Positions 52,426 through 59,541 are shown, numbered from the stretch's first letter. The stretch is 64,000 bases of DNA from an uncultured Eubacteriales bacterium (GCA_948527295.1 CAOSWK010000001.1:141010-205009), one strand, 5' to 3'. The notes: generated by a model from the sequence alone, not told the origin. Translations and numbers: made by a program.

Positions 52426-52854
52426 TTACGCGTTAAAAACTTCGGGCATCTGAGCAGAGTGGGAATGTTCCGCACCGGCAAAAACGCGAAGTCTCGTCAA
52501 AGCTTTGCGACCAATAGTAGTGTCGGGCAGCATGCCCTTAACAGCCAGAGTCATGGCGAATTCAGGGCGTTCAGCCATAATTTTGTCATACCGAGTAGCC
52601 CTCAAGTGGCCGATATATCCGGTGTGACGGTAGTAATGCTTTTGAGTTAGCTTGTTGCCCGTCAAAACGGCGTCTTTACAATTAATAACGATAACATGGT
52701 CGCCACAATCGACGTGAGGGGCAAAAAAAGGCTTGTGCTTACCGCGAAGAAGGGTAGCAGCCTGAACAGCAACGCGACCAAGCGGCTTGCCAGCGGCATC
52801 GATGACAAACCATTTACGAGAAACTTCGTGAAGTTTCGGCATAAAAGTTGACAT
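52426..52854 (-). CDS. rplM: 50S ribosomal protein L13
   Basis: 142 residues, typical. 'WFVIDAAGKPLGRVAVQAA', 'LRGKHKPFFAPHVDCGD', 'YYRHTGYIGHLR' and 'VKGMLPDTTIGRKALTRLRV' identify L13. First gene of the pair with rpsI; a promoter lies at 52896-52924. In several Firmicutes L13 represses its own operon through a leader RNA; the ~35-nt leader here seems too short for the known L13 leader. Confidence 0.98.
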   Translation of the reverse strand: MSTFMPKLHEVSRKWFVIDAAGKPLGRVAVQAATLLRGKHKPFFAPHVDCGDHVIVINCKDAVLTGNKLTQKHYYRHTGYIGHLRATRYDKIMAERPEFAMTLAVKGMLPDTTIGRKALTRLRVFAGAEHSHSAQMPEVFNA

Positions 52855-52895
52855 TTATATTCCTCCAAAAACAAATAAAATAGGTGAATAAATAG

Positions 52896-52924
52896 ATTTT
52901 ACACCATTTAACACCCAGTGTCAA
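52896..52924 (-). promoter_or_regulatory. rplM-rpsI promoter
   Basis: Minus-strand TTGACA, 17-bp spacer, TAAAAT, ending about 41 nt before the rplM start. Confidence 0.82.
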
Positions 52925-53272
52925 GCATAATTTTTCAACATTTTAATTTAAGAGATAAAAACTTTAATTTTTGCGATTTTACGAAGAAAAGCTCCAAATA
53001 TCTTGATCGCCATTCACAAAAAAGGAGGTGCAAGAATTTTTCCCGCGCAGAAAAAGCTAAATCAAAAGACAATTAAAAATGCAAGAATGGAGGGCGATCA
53101 CAGCAAATTAAATTTCTAAAACAGAAAAATAAACAAAAAGCCAACAGAGAATTTATTGAAATTTAAACAAATGGGAGTTTTTCCGAATTCTTGTAGATTT
53201 TTTGAAATCAGTGTGCTAAAATGGGGAAAATGAAGCATAGAAGCGACAAAATAAACGAAGGAGATTTTATTT
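52925..53272. other. Intergenic region upstream of rplM and the exported gene at 53273
   Basis: About 350 bp of AT-rich sequence between divergent genes. AAAGGAGGTG occurs at about 53023 but no start codon follows it at a useful distance. A weak TAAAAT -10-like box at about 53217 may belong to the gene at 53273. No ORF or repeat recognised. Confidence 0.4.
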
Positions 53273-54010
53273 ATGAAAAGATTCGTATCATCGTTTTTAG
53301 CAGTGTCATTGTGTTTAACCCCAGCGTTAATGCCAGCAAAGAAAGCCAGCGCGGTTAATGTAAGTGTAAAAGAAGCTTTGAACAAAGCAAAGAGTGCCAC
53401 GGGGGACTTCTTTAAAGATTATTTATGGAATAGCAAAGCAATGAATGCTACAGGAGCTTTCTTTAAAGATTATTTGTGGAATAGTAAGGTAATGAACGGT
53501 GCAAAGTATTACGGTAGTAAAATTAAAAAGGCTATAGAGGGTGACCTTTCAGCAACACCTATTCCAAGGCCAACATCAACTCCAGTGGCAACACAAACAG
53601 CAAAAAAAGACAATACTTTAAAAATCAATGAGGACGACCTAAGTGTAAAGTACTTTTTTGTAGAGGGAATTGGTAGGTCACAGAAAAAATGTTGTGATCA
53701 AGACGAAGCTGCCAACCGTTCAAATAGCACGCATGTCTCTGAATGTTGTAGTACTCTTGATGCATTGTTGGATTGGTTTGCAGAACTTCAAAAGAAGTAC
53801 CCAGATCAAACAAACCCATTTTGGGAAGGCTTACTCAAAGAAAGAAATAAACAGCGTCTGGCCACATCAACACCTACGCCAACCCCAACACCAGAAGTTA
53901 CGCAAACACCAACGCCAACTTCGACTCCAGAATGGACACCAACTCCAGAAATAACGCCAAAATCAACTCCTGAGGTGGTACAAGTAGCGCAAATCGAAGG
54001 CGAGCTTTAA
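53273..54010 (+). CDS. Exported protein with FKDYLWNSK repeat and Thr-Pro tail (second exported set, member c)
   Basis: 245 residues, ATG after GGAG. Signal peptide about 1-27 ('RFVSSFLAVSLCLTPALM', then 'KKASA'). Two tandem 16-residue units follow ('TGDFFKDYLWNSKAMNA' and 'TGAFFKDYLWNSKVMNG'), likely amphipathic helices. A middle globular part has Cys in 'KKCCDQ' and 'SECCSTL'. The last 45 residues are a Thr/Pro/Ser tail of repeating TPTP and TPE units, as in wall-spanning or glycosylated linkers. Followed by a terminator-promoter segment that is duplicated after the next gene. Confidence 0.78.
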   Translation: MKRFVSSFLAVSLCLTPALMPAKKASAVNVSVKEALNKAKSATGDFFKDYLWNSKAMNATGAFFKDYLWNSKVMNGAKYYGSKIKKAIEGDLSATPIPRPTSTPVATQTAKKDNTLKINEDDLSVKYFFVEGIGRSQKKCCDQDEAANRSNSTHVSECCSTLDALLDWFAELQKKYPDQTNPFWEGLLKERNKQRLATSTPTPTPTPEVTQTPTPTSTPEWTPTPEITPKSTPEVVQVAQIEGEL

Positions 54011-54028
54011 TTGATAGTTTGTAAGTAA

Positions 54029-54116
54029 GCATTAAAACTTAATTCTTTGCTTCATAAAACGTGCGAGCCGTGATTGGTTCGTGCGTTTTGCTATTTTTAC
54101 AGGTCTGTGCTATAAT
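54029..54116 (+). repeat. Terminator-promoter repeat, copy 1
   Basis: About 88 bp nearly identical to 54913-55000. It holds a hairpin (54056-54089, AAAACGTGCGAGCC against GGTTCGTGCGTTTT), a T-run, and then TTGCTA-17-TATAAT, whose -35 box overlaps the terminator foot. So one segment ends one gene and starts the next. Confidence 0.85.
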
Positions 54117-54266
54117 TCGGCAGATATCATAAAAATAACGCGCAAAACAACAAAAATTAAACAAAACGTAGATTTTTGAGAACAATATAGAAATTTTTAA
54201 ATCAATATATTATAATTAATTTTGATGAAGTAAAGAAATTCTAAATTATAGAGGAGATTTTATTTT

Positions 54267-54884
54267 ATGAAAAGATTAGTATCGTCGCTTTTAGCGCTAT
54301 CACTGTGCGTAAGCCCTGCGGTAGTAAGAAAATCTAAAGCTTTAGATATTTTTACTGTTTTTAACCAGGAACCGAAGAATCAAACAAATATTCAACATCT
54401 AAAAGAAGAGTGTGAGAGAGAAAAGGCCCTTAGGCTGCCATTGAGTGAACAAAAAAATTGCATTATGTTTGGACAAGAAAATGCTGATGAAGAAGTAAAA
54501 AAAGATATTGAACGGTTTAAGAATAGTGACAGGTTAAAAGAACTATCACAAGCAATGTTTAATTTATCGAAACGGGCAATTTATGATGCGCGTATTAAAT
54601 ATTATAAGGAGTTAATGAGCAAAGGAACACCTACTTCTGACGACGAATTGAAAGCTTTATTGGATAGCGTAAAGAATAGCGAAGAAGCAAAAAACTTAAC
54701 TAATTGTTGCAAATCGGTTGTAGAGAAAATAAGGGAAAAATATAGAGGCGCAATAGAAGTACCAACAAATTTGACAGCTAATGGTGAAAAAATACGAGCT
54801 AGCGAGATTATTCAAAGAAAACTTCTAACAGGTTTTTTGTGTGAAGAGTTGCCACTTAACATCATGGAAGATGCTGTGAACTAA
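54267..54884 (+). CDS. Exported helical protein (second exported set, member d)
   Basis: 205 residues, ATG after GAGGAG. The N-terminus 'KRLVSSLLALSLCVSPAVV' closely matches that of member c and members a and b ('K(K/R)(L/F)(L/V)SS-L'). The mature region is mostly charged helices with Cys in 'EECER', 'NCIMF', 'NCCKS' and 'LCEEL'. No recognised domain. The gene sits between the two copies of the terminator-promoter repeat, so gene plus repeat forms a unit of about 880 bp, which suggests duplication followed by divergence of the mature part. Confidence 0.75.
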   Translation: MKRLVSSLLALSLCVSPAVVRKSKALDIFTVFNQEPKNQTNIQHLKEECEREKALRLPLSEQKNCIMFGQENADEEVKKDIERFKNSDRLKELSQAMFNLSKRAIYDARIKYYKELMSKGTPTSDDELKALLDSVKNSEEAKNLTNCCKSVVEKIREKYRGAIEVPTNLTANGEKIRASEIIQRKLLTGFLCEELPLNIMEDAVN

Positions 54885-54912
54885 TTCGTTAATAAATAGG
54901 ATTTAGGGGCAG

Positions 54913-55000
54913 GCATTAAAAGTTAATTCTTTGCTTCATAAAACGTGCGAACCGTGATTGGTCCGCGCGTTTTGCTATTTTTACGGAGCTGTGATATAAT
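54913..55000 (+). repeat. Terminator-promoter repeat, copy 2 (ychF promoter)
   Basis: Second copy of 54029-54116. Hairpin 54940-54973 (AAAACGTGCGAACC against GGTCCGCGCGTTTT), then TTGCTA (54972-54977), 17-bp spacer, TATAAT (54995-55000). Several stem differences between the copies keep base pairing through G-T pairs. Confidence 0.85.
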
Positions 55001-55037
55001 TGAATTAAGTAAAAATGGCGGAAAAGAGGGCAAAAGA

Positions 55038-56132
55038 GTGAAATTAGGCATAGTGGGGCTCCCAAACGTGGGGAAGAGCACGTTGTTTAACGCCATAACG
55101 AACGCTGGGGCGCAGTCTGCGAACTATCCGTTTTGTACAATAGAGCCCAATATTGGCGTTGTGGCGGTGCCGGACAAGCGTCTGGATAAATTGGCAGAGA
55201 TGTATGCACCAGAAAAATTCACGCCAGCGACGATCGAGTTTGTGGATATTGCGGGCTTGGTGAAGGGTGCCTCTAAGGGAGAAGGACTTGGCAACAAATT
55301 TTTGGCGAACATTCGGGAAGTCGACGCGATTGTGCACGTGGTTCGTTGCTTTGAAAATGACGATATCGTCCATGTGGAGGGCAGCATCGACCCGGCTAGG
55401 GACATCGAGACGATTAACATCGAGCTGATATTGTCGGACATGGAGGTCCTGGACCGGCGGATCGAAAAAACCAAGAAAATGCTGAAGGCAGACAAAAAAT
55501 ATCAGGCTGAGTTGGACTTATTTGAGCGCGTGAAAACGGCGCTAGAGAGGGGAGAGTCGGCCAGGAGCGTGGACTGCAGTGAAGAAGAGGCCGAGTTGCT
55601 AGCTTCTGTGGCGTTGCTCACGAACAAACCGATAATCTATGCGGCAAACATGAGCGAGAATGACTTCAAATCGGGGCTCGAAGGGAACAAATTTTTGAGC
55701 GTCGTGGAGGAAATCGCGGCGAAGGAGGGCGCAAAGGTTTTGCCGATAAGCGCGCAGATCGAGTCGGAGATCTCGGAGCTCGACGTGGAGGAGAAGAAGC
55801 TGTTTTTGGCGGACATGGGGCTCGCGGAGTCGGGGTTGGACAGGCTGATAACGGCATGCTACGAGTTGCTGGGGCTGATCTCGTTTTTGACGGCGGGAAA
55901 GCCGGAAGTACGGGCCTGGACGATAACAAAGGGGACTAAGGCGCCGCAAGCAGCGGGAAAAATCCATACCGACTTTGAGCGAGGCTTCATTCGTGCAGAG
56001 GTCGTTGCGTTTGACGATTTGATTTCTTGCGGATCCATGGCGAGCGCGAAAGAAAAAGGTCTCGTGCGGTCTGAGGGGAAGGACTACGTCATGAAGGACG
56101 GTGACGTGGTGCTGTTTAGGTTCAATGTGTGA
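55038..56132 (+). CDS. ychF: Redox-regulated ATPase YchF
   Basis: 364 residues from GTG 55038 ('MKLGIVGLPNVGKSTLFNAI'). Obg-family protein that binds ATP; contacts ribosomes and affects stress responses. Walker A 'GLPNVGKST', 'PFCTIEPNIGVV', 'DIAGLVKGASKGEGLGNKFL', the NKP-like 'LTNKPIIYAANMSE', and the TGS domain at the end ('RAWTITKGTKAPQAAGKIH' and 'FIRAEVVAFDDL'). The upstream frame to 54945 overlaps the promoter and is not used. Confidence 0.97.
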   Translation: MKLGIVGLPNVGKSTLFNAITNAGAQSANYPFCTIEPNIGVVAVPDKRLDKLAEMYAPEKFTPATIEFVDIAGLVKGASKGEGLGNKFLANIREVDAIVHVVRCFENDDIVHVEGSIDPARDIETINIELILSDMEVLDRRIEKTKKMLKADKKYQAELDLFERVKTALERGESARSVDCSEEEAELLASVALLTNKPIIYAANMSENDFKSGLEGNKFLSVVEEIAAKEGAKVLPISAQIESEISELDVEEKKLFLADMGLAESGLDRLITACYELLGLISFLTAGKPEVRAWTITKGTKAPQAAGKIHTDFERGFIRAEVVAFDDLISCGSMASAKEKGLVRSEGKDYVMKDGDVVLFRFNV

Positions 56133-56168
56133 GTGGCACGGGGTTTATGGGCGCTTAAAATTATAGAA

Positions 56169-56192
56169 CAGCCGCACTATACCGCGCGGCTG
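56169..56192. repeat. Conserved-loop hairpin, copy 3 (acts as ychF terminator)
   Basis: CAGCCGC-[ACTATACCGC]-GCGGCTG, a perfect 7-bp stem; the loop is the reverse complement of that in copies 1 and 2. It is followed by CCTTTTTTTG, so on the plus strand it is a good intrinsic terminator for ychF, convergent with the glycosylase gene. Confidence 0.85.
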
Positions 56193-56219
56193 CCTTTTTT
56201 TGTTTATAGAAATGCTCGT

Positions 56220-57062
56220 TTACTTGACTAAATCTGGATTCATGCGACTATAATGAAAGATGTATTGCTGAGCGATCCCGGCGTAGCGGCCAAAGTAGGC
56301 AATCTCCTTGCCGGGAAAGAAGGTAGAAAGCGCGCGATGCATCCAAACGTCAACGGGAAAAGCCTCTAGCCGATGGAACCCGTAAAGAAGGGCGCACTCG
56401 GCAACCTTGGGGCCGACCCCTTTGATCTTCATAAGCTCTTTGCGGGCCGAATCTATGGGCATGGTGGCTATTTTGGTAAAGTCAACTTCGCCGGAGGCCA
56501 CTTTTTGAGCCGCATCTAAGATGTAAGCATCGCGAAACCCGCATTTTATTGAGGATAAATCGCCTTTATCTAACTCTGCAAGCGTTGTGCTTTTTGGAAA
56601 GCTAAAAAAGCCCGGCGCCACCTCGTGGCCAAAGCATCGACACAAACGCTCAATAATGCCTTTAATCCGCGGAATATTGTTGTTTTGAGAGATTATAAAC
56701 GAGCAGAGCGCCTCCCACGGATCCTGCCGCAGAATGCGGATCCCGGGCGCGTATTTGCAAGCAAGATTCAACGTTGCGTCCAGACCAGAAAGCTCTGCCT
56801 TAACCTTGCCGTAGTCGGTGGACAGATCGAAGTAATTTTGCCAGACTGTATCGAAATTTTTTGCTATTGAGTTGCCGGTTAAAACGATTTTATTTTTCTT
56901 TTTTAGAATATTAACCACGCTGTCAAAAGCGACGCCAACGAATTCATCGTCGCCAACCGGATTCCAGCGGAAACATTGACCGCAATTAAACGTCTCGGCC
57001 AAGTCAAAATCGGCAACTTCGCTCAAGACAATCTGATTTTCGTCGACAACATGCACCTTCAC
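56220..57062 (-). CDS. ogg: 8-oxoguanine DNA glycosylase, OGG1 type
   Basis: 280 residues from GTG 57062, 9 nt after GAGGTG; the frame is open further but that part is a Phe/Tyr-rich translation of AT-rich DNA. N-terminal OGG1 domain ('FNCGQCFRWNPVGDDEFVG'), then HhH-GPD: 'FIISQNNNIPRIKGIIERL', the hairpin 'IKGVGPKVAECALLYGF' whose Lys is the likely Schiff-base nucleophile, and 'FPVDVWMHRAL' with the catalytic Asp. It excises 8-oxoG from DNA. OGG1-type enzymes occur in a subset of Clostridia alongside or instead of MutM. Confidence 0.93.
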   Translation of the reverse strand: MKVHVVDENQIVLSEVADFDLAETFNCGQCFRWNPVGDDEFVGVAFDSVVNILKKKNKIVLTGNSIAKNFDTVWQNYFDLSTDYGKVKAELSGLDATLNLACKYAPGIRILRQDPWEALCSFIISQNNNIPRIKGIIERLCRCFGHEVAPGFFSFPKSTTLAELDKGDLSSIKCGFRDAYILDAAQKVASGEVDFTKIATMPIDSARKELMKIKGVGPKVAECALLYGFHRLEAFPVDVWMHRALSTFFPGKEIAYFGRYAGIAQQYIFHYSRMNPDLVK

Positions 57063-57418
57063 GGCCTCAAACACCTCAAGACAAAATTTTAACACATATA
57101 TTAGTATAGAACAAGTTTTTATAAAAAGATACAAATTTTGAGCAAAAAATTTTAAATAAAAAATAAAATAAAAAAATACGAAAAGTTTAAAATAAAAACA
57201 AAGGATCAAAGAAAATAAAATGAAAATATGAATTTATGGGGGGTTTTCCACTTTTTCCACAAAGTTTTCAACAGAAATGTGTTTGACAAGGCGCGAAATA
57301 TCGAAAATTTTTACGGTTAGTATAAAAACAGAGTAACCAAATTTTATGAGAAATTTTTGAATATAAGTTAAAATTTTTGAGAAAATTACTAATAGAGTTT
57401 GAGGTGGGGTGATGCCGC
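57063..57418. other. Very AT-rich region with a DnaA-box-like cluster
   Basis: About 356 bp. The first 175 bp are extremely AT-rich. At 57244-57274 three DnaA-box-like 9-mers stand close together in one orientation: TTTTCCACT, TTTTCCACA and TTTTCAACA. TTTTCCACA is one base from the consensus and better than any box in the dnaA-dnaN gap. GAGGTGGGG at about 57400 is the ribosome binding site for the gene at 57419. Confidence 0.5.
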
Positions 57419-57694
57419 GTGATAAAGGGAGTCAACAAGTACGTCATAGAGGTAGTCGAGACGGAAAACCGGTATTATGACAAGGCGCTGCTGTTTGTGA
57501 GGCCCGAGTACGCCGAGGTCGTGGAGCGAGAGACCCTAGAGAAAGAGGCAAGAAGGGTGCTGCAAAGCATGGACGCGGTGTCGGCAATAAAGCGGCACAA
57601 ACAAAGGGCGTGGTGGCTGATATACCTCATGAGCGTCGTCGTGGTGGGGCTCCTGCTTGCGATAGTAATTGTGAACCTGCTGACGCTAGTTTGA
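57419..57694 (+). CDS. Small membrane-anchored protein, unknown
   Basis: 91 residues, GTG start. Residues 1-62 are soluble and charged ('YVIEVVETENRYYDKALLFV' and 'EKEARRVLQSM'), and the last 27 are one transmembrane segment with little or nothing after it, a tail-anchored topology. The last 102 bases of the gene are the first copy of the tandem repeat that follows, so the C-terminal membrane segment is the part that has been copied. I do not recognise the family by name. Confidence 0.65.
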   Translation: MIKGVNKYVIEVVETENRYYDKALLFVRPEYAEVVERETLEKEARRVLQSMDAVSAIKRHKQRAWWLIYLMSVVVVGLLLAIVIVNLLTLV

Positions 57695-57751
57695 GTGCGG
57701 ATCTGGACGAGATGTCGGCATAAATAAAGGACGCAGTGGATGATATACCTC

Positions 57752-57817
57752 ATGAGCGTCGTTGTGGTGGGGCTCTTACTTGCGATAGTAATTGTGAACC
57801 TACTGACGCTAGTTTGA
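57752..57817 (+). CDS. Possible micro-ORF, tandem copy 2 hydrophobic peptide
   Basis: 21 residues, 'MSVVVVGLLLAIVIVNLLTL' plus Val, identical to the C-terminus of the 57419 gene. An upstream in-frame ATG (57739) would add four residues. No good Shine-Dalgarno sequence is seen, so expression is uncertain. The differences from copy 1 are all synonymous. Confidence 0.3.
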   Translation: MSVVVVGLLLAIVIVNLLTLV

Positions 57818-57884
57818 GCGAGGAGCTGGACGCAATGTCGACATAAATCGGCACAAATAAAGGGCGTGGTAGCTGATACACTTC

Positions 57885-57950
57885 ATGAGAGTCGCCGTGG
57901 TGGGGCTCTTGCTTGCGATAATAATCATGAACTTGCTGACGCTAGTTTGA
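57885..57950 (+). CDS. Possible micro-ORF, tandem copy 3 hydrophobic peptide
   Basis: 21 residues, 'MRVAVVGLLLAIIIMNLLTL' plus Val. Changes from copy 1 are mostly conservative (V/I, V/M, V/A) except S2R. No clear ribosome binding site. Confidence 0.28.
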   Translation: MRVAVVGLLLAIIIMNLLTLV

Positions 57951-58005
57951 GCGCGGAGCTAAACGATGCCGGCACAAATAAAGGACGCAGTGGCGAACAT
58001 ACCTT

Positions 58006-58068
58006 ATGAGCGTCGTCGTGATGGGGCTCTTGTTTGCAATAGTAATCGTGAACTTGCTGACGTCTTGA
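58006..58068 (+). CDS. Possible micro-ORF, tandem copy 4 hydrophobic peptide
   Basis: 20 residues, 'MSVVVMGLLFAIVIVNLLTS'. A short deletion changes the last residues but leaves a stop directly after. It is the most diverged copy and precedes the tRNA-Ser promoter. No clear ribosome binding site. Confidence 0.28.
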   Translation: MSVVVMGLLFAIVIVNLLTS

Positions 58069-58089
58069 GCGGCAATTTAAGCGCGGACC

Positions 58090-58118
58090 TTGACACAGCC
58101 GTGATGATGCGATATAAT
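58090..58118 (+). promoter_or_regulatory. Consensus promoter of the tRNA-Ser/tRNA-Pro cluster
   Basis: TTGACA, 17-bp spacer, TATAAT, ending 27 nt before tRNA-Ser. Perfect in all three elements, as expected for a stable RNA promoter. Confidence 0.88.
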
Positions 58119-58144
58119 TAAAAGGTCGCGATATGCGATAGAAT

Positions 58145-58233
58145 GGAGAGGTATCGAAGAGGTCATAACGGGGCTGACTCGAAATCAGTTTGCGAGCAAT
58201 CGCACGGGGGTTCGAATCCCCCCCTCTCCGCCA
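58145..58233 (+). tRNA. tRNA-Ser (anticodon CGA)
   Basis: 89 nt with a long variable arm and encoded CCA. Acceptor GGAGAGG pairs with CCTCTCC, discriminator G. The anticodon loop CTCGAAA gives CGA, which reads TCG codons. Confidence 0.95.
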
Positions 58234-58301
58234 ACGCGCCTTTTATGGCACTTTATATGGCGAGGAGTAAAAACAATCTTTTTAGTTTAAGCGGTTTATT
58301 T

Positions 58302-58378
58302 CGAGGTGTGGCTCAGTTTGGTAGAGCGCTGCGTTCGGGACGCAGAGGCCGCAGGTTCAAGTCCTGTCACCTCGACCA
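58302..58378 (+). tRNA. tRNA-Pro (anticodon CGG)
   Basis: 77 nt with CCA. Acceptor CGAGGTG/CACCTCG as in tRNA-Pro(TGG) at 3.3 kb; anticodon loop TTCGGGA reads CCG codons. Followed without a gap by repeat copy B. Confidence 0.95.
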
Positions 58379-58482
58379 GCGCGTGGTCGCGCAGACCAAT
58401 TCGCGATCGAAGCTGATTATGAATTTTTTATTTTATCGCCCGCGTTTTAAGTTTGCAGGTCATTTATAACTACCAAAACCAG
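58379..58482 (+). repeat. tRNA-3'-linked repeat, copy B
   Basis: Starts at the first base after the CCA of tRNA-Pro(CGG). Differs from copy A at only a handful of bases over ~104 bp. Ends next to a CCAGGT-agc-ACCTGG hairpin (58480-58494) that is not part of the other copies. Confidence 0.85.
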
Positions 58483-58607
58483 GTAGCACCTGGGGGCAAT
58501 TCGCGTATAAGGCTAAATGAAATTTGTTTTCCTTGTATGCTCGCGCTTTACTTCCAGGCTTCTGTTGGTTATCCGCACCAAAGCGCACAGGGCAGAGGAT
58601 TGGTTAG

Positions 58608-58970
58608 ATGTATAAGTTGAACATGACAGATAGCGAAAAATTGCCGTTTTTAAAGTACATATCGCAGGGCGTAAAGCAAATCGAGTGCCGGGTGGCAACG
58701 GATTATGTTAAAAGTTTTAAAATTGGCGGCATTTTAAAGCTAGAGTCAAGCCGCGGCAACTTTGTTCTGTGCGAGGTCACGCATTTAAACTTTTATAAAG
58801 ACTTTGAAGACATGCTAAAGAACGAGGGGTTCAAAAACGCCGTCCCGTTTGCAAATAGTTTTGATGAGGCTTTGAGCATTTATAAAAAGTTCAAGGGCGC
58901 AAACAGAGTGGCAAAATTAGGATGTTGCGCGATAGGAATAAAGTGCCTAAAAATCAGATTTATTGAGTAG
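58608..58970 (+). CDS. ASCH-domain protein
   Basis: 120 residues, ATG after AGAGGA. Pattern of the ASCH (PUA-like) fold: 'PFLKYISQGVKQIECRVATD' near the N-terminus, with the substrate-pocket 'K-IE-R', then 'FKIGGILKLES' and the C-terminal 'GCCAIGIKCLKI'. Members include RNA-binding proteins and N4-acetylcytidine amidohydrolase (YqfB). It lies between two tRNA genes, and between two inverted copies of the tRNA-linked repeat. An RNA- or nucleoside-related job is plausible but unproven. Confidence 0.75.
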   Translation: MYKLNMTDSEKLPFLKYISQGVKQIECRVATDYVKSFKIGGILKLESSRGNFVLCEVTHLNFYKDFEDMLKNEGFKNAVPFANSFDEALSIYKKFKGANRVAKLGCCAIGIKCLKIRFIE

Positions 58971-58976
58971 TATCAT

Positions 58977-59053
58977 GGACGCATAGCTCAGCTGGTTAGA
59001 GCGTTCGCCTCACACGCGAGAGGTCAAGGGTTCGAGTCCCTTTGTGTCCACCA
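58977..59053 (+). tRNA. tRNA-Val (anticodon CAC)
   Basis: 77 nt with CCA. Acceptor GGACGCA/TGTGTCC (one G-T), discriminator A; anticodon loop CTCACAC gives CAC, which reads GTG. It begins 6 bp after the ASCH gene, so is probably on the same transcript. Followed by a strong terminator but not by the tRNA-linked repeat. Confidence 0.95.
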
Positions 59054-59078
59054 AACACGACTATAATTAAAAGAAAAG

Positions 59079-59117
59079 CAGCAAAGTTCGGTTCAACTCC
59101 CCGAGCTTTGCTTTTTT
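59079..59117 (+). terminator. Terminator after tRNA-Val
   Basis: GCAAAGTTCGG pairs with CCGAGCTTTGC (11 bp, one G-T) around a 9-nt loop and is followed by TTTTTT. Confidence 0.9.
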
Positions 59118-59541
59118 GTGCCGAAAATAAGAATCGCACCACATTAAGGTTGATGCAATGACTCAATTGGTAAAAAGCGACGCAGCAAACATCGTGAATT
59201 TCGCAAATGGAATTGAAGATGAATCTGCTAAAATTTGCACGGGTTTCCAAAGGGCTCGCCCTTTGTGTCGGTTAGGGGTTTCAAAAGGGGAATCGAAATC
59301 CCCTTTGAACGTTTTTGGTTACTTTTTTCGTTACAAAAAAGTGACGTAAAAAATTATGGGAGAAACAACGCAGAAGATAGAAATTCCAAAAATGAAAAAG
59401 CTTGAAAAATAGAGCTATCAAAAAACTTTTGGGCGAAAAAAAGAGCAGATTGTGTAAAGGAAAACCTACTCTATATTAAGACTTCACACCTTCTAAAAAA
59501 ATATCATTAAGAGGAAAACCAAGCCCTTAATGGTACTCTAG
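59118..59541. other. Non-coding region with palindromic repeats
   Basis: About 420 bp. Contains close-set perfect palindromes: CAAAGGGCtcGCCCTTTG (about 59239-59256), AAAGGGGAttcgaaTCCCCTTT-type hairpin (about 59285-59310), and CACTTTTTTGTAACG pairing with CGTTACAAAAAAGTG-like arms at 59320-59345. Such elements are often dispersed in clostridial genomes. An open frame at 59158-59349 runs through the palindromes and has no ribosome binding site; I do not call it a gene. Confidence 0.5.

Larger units (their letters stand above)
57593..58095 (+). repeat. Four tandem copies of a 121-133 bp unit encoding a hydrophobic peptide
   Basis: Copies start at 57593, 57716, 57849 and 57970 (CGGCAyAAAyAAAGG... 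start). Copy 1 is the 3' end of the gene at 57419. Each copy keeps an ATG and an open frame of 20-21 codons ending in TGA: 57629-57694, 57752-57817, 57885-57950, 58006-58068. Copies 1 and 2 encode the identical 21-residue peptide with three synonymous differences, while flanks differ more. Confidence 0.9.

Noticed and set aside
52855..52900. L13 ribosomal leader
   Set aside because: The predicted leader is only about 40 nt and does not form the known L13 leader structure by eye.
58143..58469. Open frame over tRNA-Ser and tRNA-Pro; also 59556-59780
   Set aside because: Both translate tRNA genes and the tRNA-linked repeat; the shared C-terminal sequence simply reflects the repeat.
59158..59349. 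63-residue open frame between tRNA-Val and tRNA-Leu
   Set aside because: Runs through palindromic repeats, no ribosome binding site, composition unlike neighbours.
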